Assembly: GCA_937915045.1 (NCBI GenBank)
Contig: CALDNM010000022.1
Span: forward strand, 1-6,470
Length of the DNA: 6,470 nucleotides
Direction: 5' to 3'
Source of the DNA: an uncultured Clostridia bacterium
GTDB taxonomy: Bacteria; Bacillota; Clostridia; Peptostreptococcales; Anaerovoracaceae
Below are positions 5,354 through 6,470 of the stretch, in pieces (within the stretch, counting starts at the first letter, position 1; the number at the start of each line of letters is the position of its first letter). Under the pieces are notes generated by a model. It searched no databases. It was not told the origin of the DNA and was given only the letters and a program-made list of their open reading frames with translations. Both the position numbers and the translations under genes were made by a program.

Positions 5354-6470
5354 ATGGAAGCTAATTATATCAAAAAGACGCCGGTGAAACTGGGCGTTAC
5401 GATGGTCGTGCTCGGCATGTGTTGGGCAATCGTATACCTCGTACCGTTCCTGCAGTACACATGGTATGATCCATTCAAGGAATATCTAGGTACGAGCAAT
5501 TTCAGGATGAGTCTCCTGATCACCATCTACGGATTCGGAAATGTTTTCGGAGCACCGATCGGCGGATGGGTAGCTGACCATTTCAATTACAAATGGATAT
5601 ATGTACTTTCAGTAGCGCTGAACGGTGTCCTGGGACTTCTGTTCTGCATCCATCCAAGCTATGGATTGGCGGTAGCAGTATGGGTAGGGTTCGCTGTGTC
5701 AAGTCTTTTCATGAACTATCCAACGCATATCAAGATCGTACGCGATCTGGCGTCCGATAAGAATCAGGGCAAGATATTCGGACTCAATGAGACATGTATA
5801 GGAATAGGCAACATCGCTATCTCAGCTCTCATGAACGTGGCTTTCATAAAAATGGGCGCAGGCATCGGCGGCCTGAAAGGAGCAATCATCACAAATGCGA
5901 TCCTGTCGCTTGTACTTGCAGTGCTGATCGCGATCCTGCTCGATAACCCAAAGAAGACAGGTATGCTAAACAAAAAGACAGACGATTCTCAGAAAGTGAA
6001 TTTCAAACGTGATTTTGGCACAGTAGCAAGGCATCCTGAGACATGGTATTATGCGCTGACAATCTTTTCGGTATATTCGTTTATGAGTACGCTGAGTTAC
6101 TTTACGCCGTATTTCACAAGCGTTCTCGGAGTAACTGTCGTTTTCTCCGCGTGGATGTCTATAATGCGTCAGTATGGTATGCAACTTGTAGGTTCACCGA
6201 TAGGAGGCGTTATTTCAGACAAGATAAAGTCGCCGTCGAAACTGCTTTACGTAGTATATATAGTAGGCTTCCTGGGATTTGTGGCTCTGCTCACAGTAAA
6301 GTCGGGATGGACGGTAGTGACGATAATAGCTCTTACGATGTTTGTTTCATTCTTCGTTTACATGGCAAGAGGATGCTACTACGCTACGCTGACAGAAGTC
6401 GGTGTACCGAGAAGGCTCTCGGCAACTACGGTAGGCGTCGGAGCTATGATAGGTTTCACACCTGACATAT
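5354..6470 (+). CDS. Major facilitator superfamily transporter, YihN-like (C-terminus cut off by window edge)
   Basis: Inner-membrane MFS carrier; 372 residues are visible of roughly 420 expected. Translation by eye gives hydrophobic segments from about residues 13-33, 52-72, 82-99 and 103-120, two more before 195, a hydrophilic loop at about 196-225, and the second six-helix bundle after it. The loop between helices 2 and 3 carries the MFS motif-A-like GGWVAD (70-75), and the corresponding loop in the second half has GGVISDK. The late block RGCYYATLTEVGVPRR...GFTPDI (339-372) resembles the conserved end region of YihN-type carriers. The ATG has AAGGAGG 6 nt upstream. It follows the antiporter by 48 nt with no terminator or clear promoter between, so it is probably the third gene of the aminotransferase operon. 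The substrate is unknown; an amino acid or organic acid fits the context but is an inference. Confidence 0.9.
   Translation, partial: MEANYIKKTPVKLGVTMVVLGMCWAIVYLVPFLQYTWYDPFKEYLGTSNFRMSLLITIYGFGNVFGAPIGGWVADHFNYKWIYVLSVALNGVLGLLFCIHPSYGLAVAVWVGFAVSSLFMNYPTHIKIVRDLASDKNQGKIFGLNETCIGIGNIAISALMNVAFIKMGAGIGGLKGAIITNAILSLVLAVLIAILLDNPKKTGMLNKKTDDSQKVNFKRDFGTVARHPETWYYALTIFSVYSFMSTLSYFTPYFTSVLGVTVVFSAWMSIMRQYGMQLVGSPIGGVISDKIKSPSKLLYVVYIVGFLGFVALLTVKSGWTVVTIIALTMFVSFFVYMARGCYYATLTEVGVPRRLSATTVGVGAMIGFTPDI

Noticed and set aside
6043..6465. 140-codon plus-strand frame
   Set aside because: It is an alternate frame of the MFS transporter, whose own frame carries clear membrane segments and conserved motifs.

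Overview
The window looks like a piece of an anaerobic, amino-acid-fermenting Firmicute (class Clostridia). This rests on three things. There is a four-subunit ferredoxin-dependent 2-oxoacid oxidoreductase with the fused-free D-A-B-C gene order of anaerobes, ribosome binding sites are strong AGGAGG types throughout, and the NhaC-type antiporter and MFS carrier are of kinds common in that class. No rRNA, tRNA, CRISPR array, insertion sequence or phage gene is visible, so the taxonomic call is an inference from gene content and style.

Layout. Positions 1-2285 (minus strand) hold an operon read right to left: a small 2x[4Fe-4S] ferredoxin subunit, the alpha subunit, the TPP-binding beta subunit and the gamma subunit, which runs off the left edge. 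The genes are 13 nt apart, overlapped by one base (TAATG) and 14 nt apart. Positions 2286-2602 are a 317-nt divergent control region, A+T-rich, with overlapping promoter-like boxes and repeated GTTCT/AGAAC half-sites on both sides. Positions 2603-6470 (plus strand) hold a PLP aminotransferase of the LysN/2-aminoadipate type, a NhaC-family antiporter interrupted by a frameshift near 4471, and an MFS transporter that runs off the right edge.

How they may work together. The aminotransferase would turn an amino acid into its 2-oxoacid. The divergent oxidoreductase would decarboxylate a 2-oxoacid oxidatively to an acyl-CoA, CO2 and reduced ferredoxin. The two membrane proteins would move the substrate or product and balance Na+/H+. 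The same near-palindrome, AATAGAAC-N3-GTTCTGACA, lies beside both divergent promoters, which suggests that one regulator controls both arms. That is the most interesting aspect of the window. The individual enzyme families are well known, and I see no evidence for a wholly new type of system. Points worth a second look are the unusual substrate-side loop of the alpha subunit, the (AAGGT)x3 repeat inside a promoter spacer, the broken antiporter reading frame, and competing hairpins in front of the antiporter gene.
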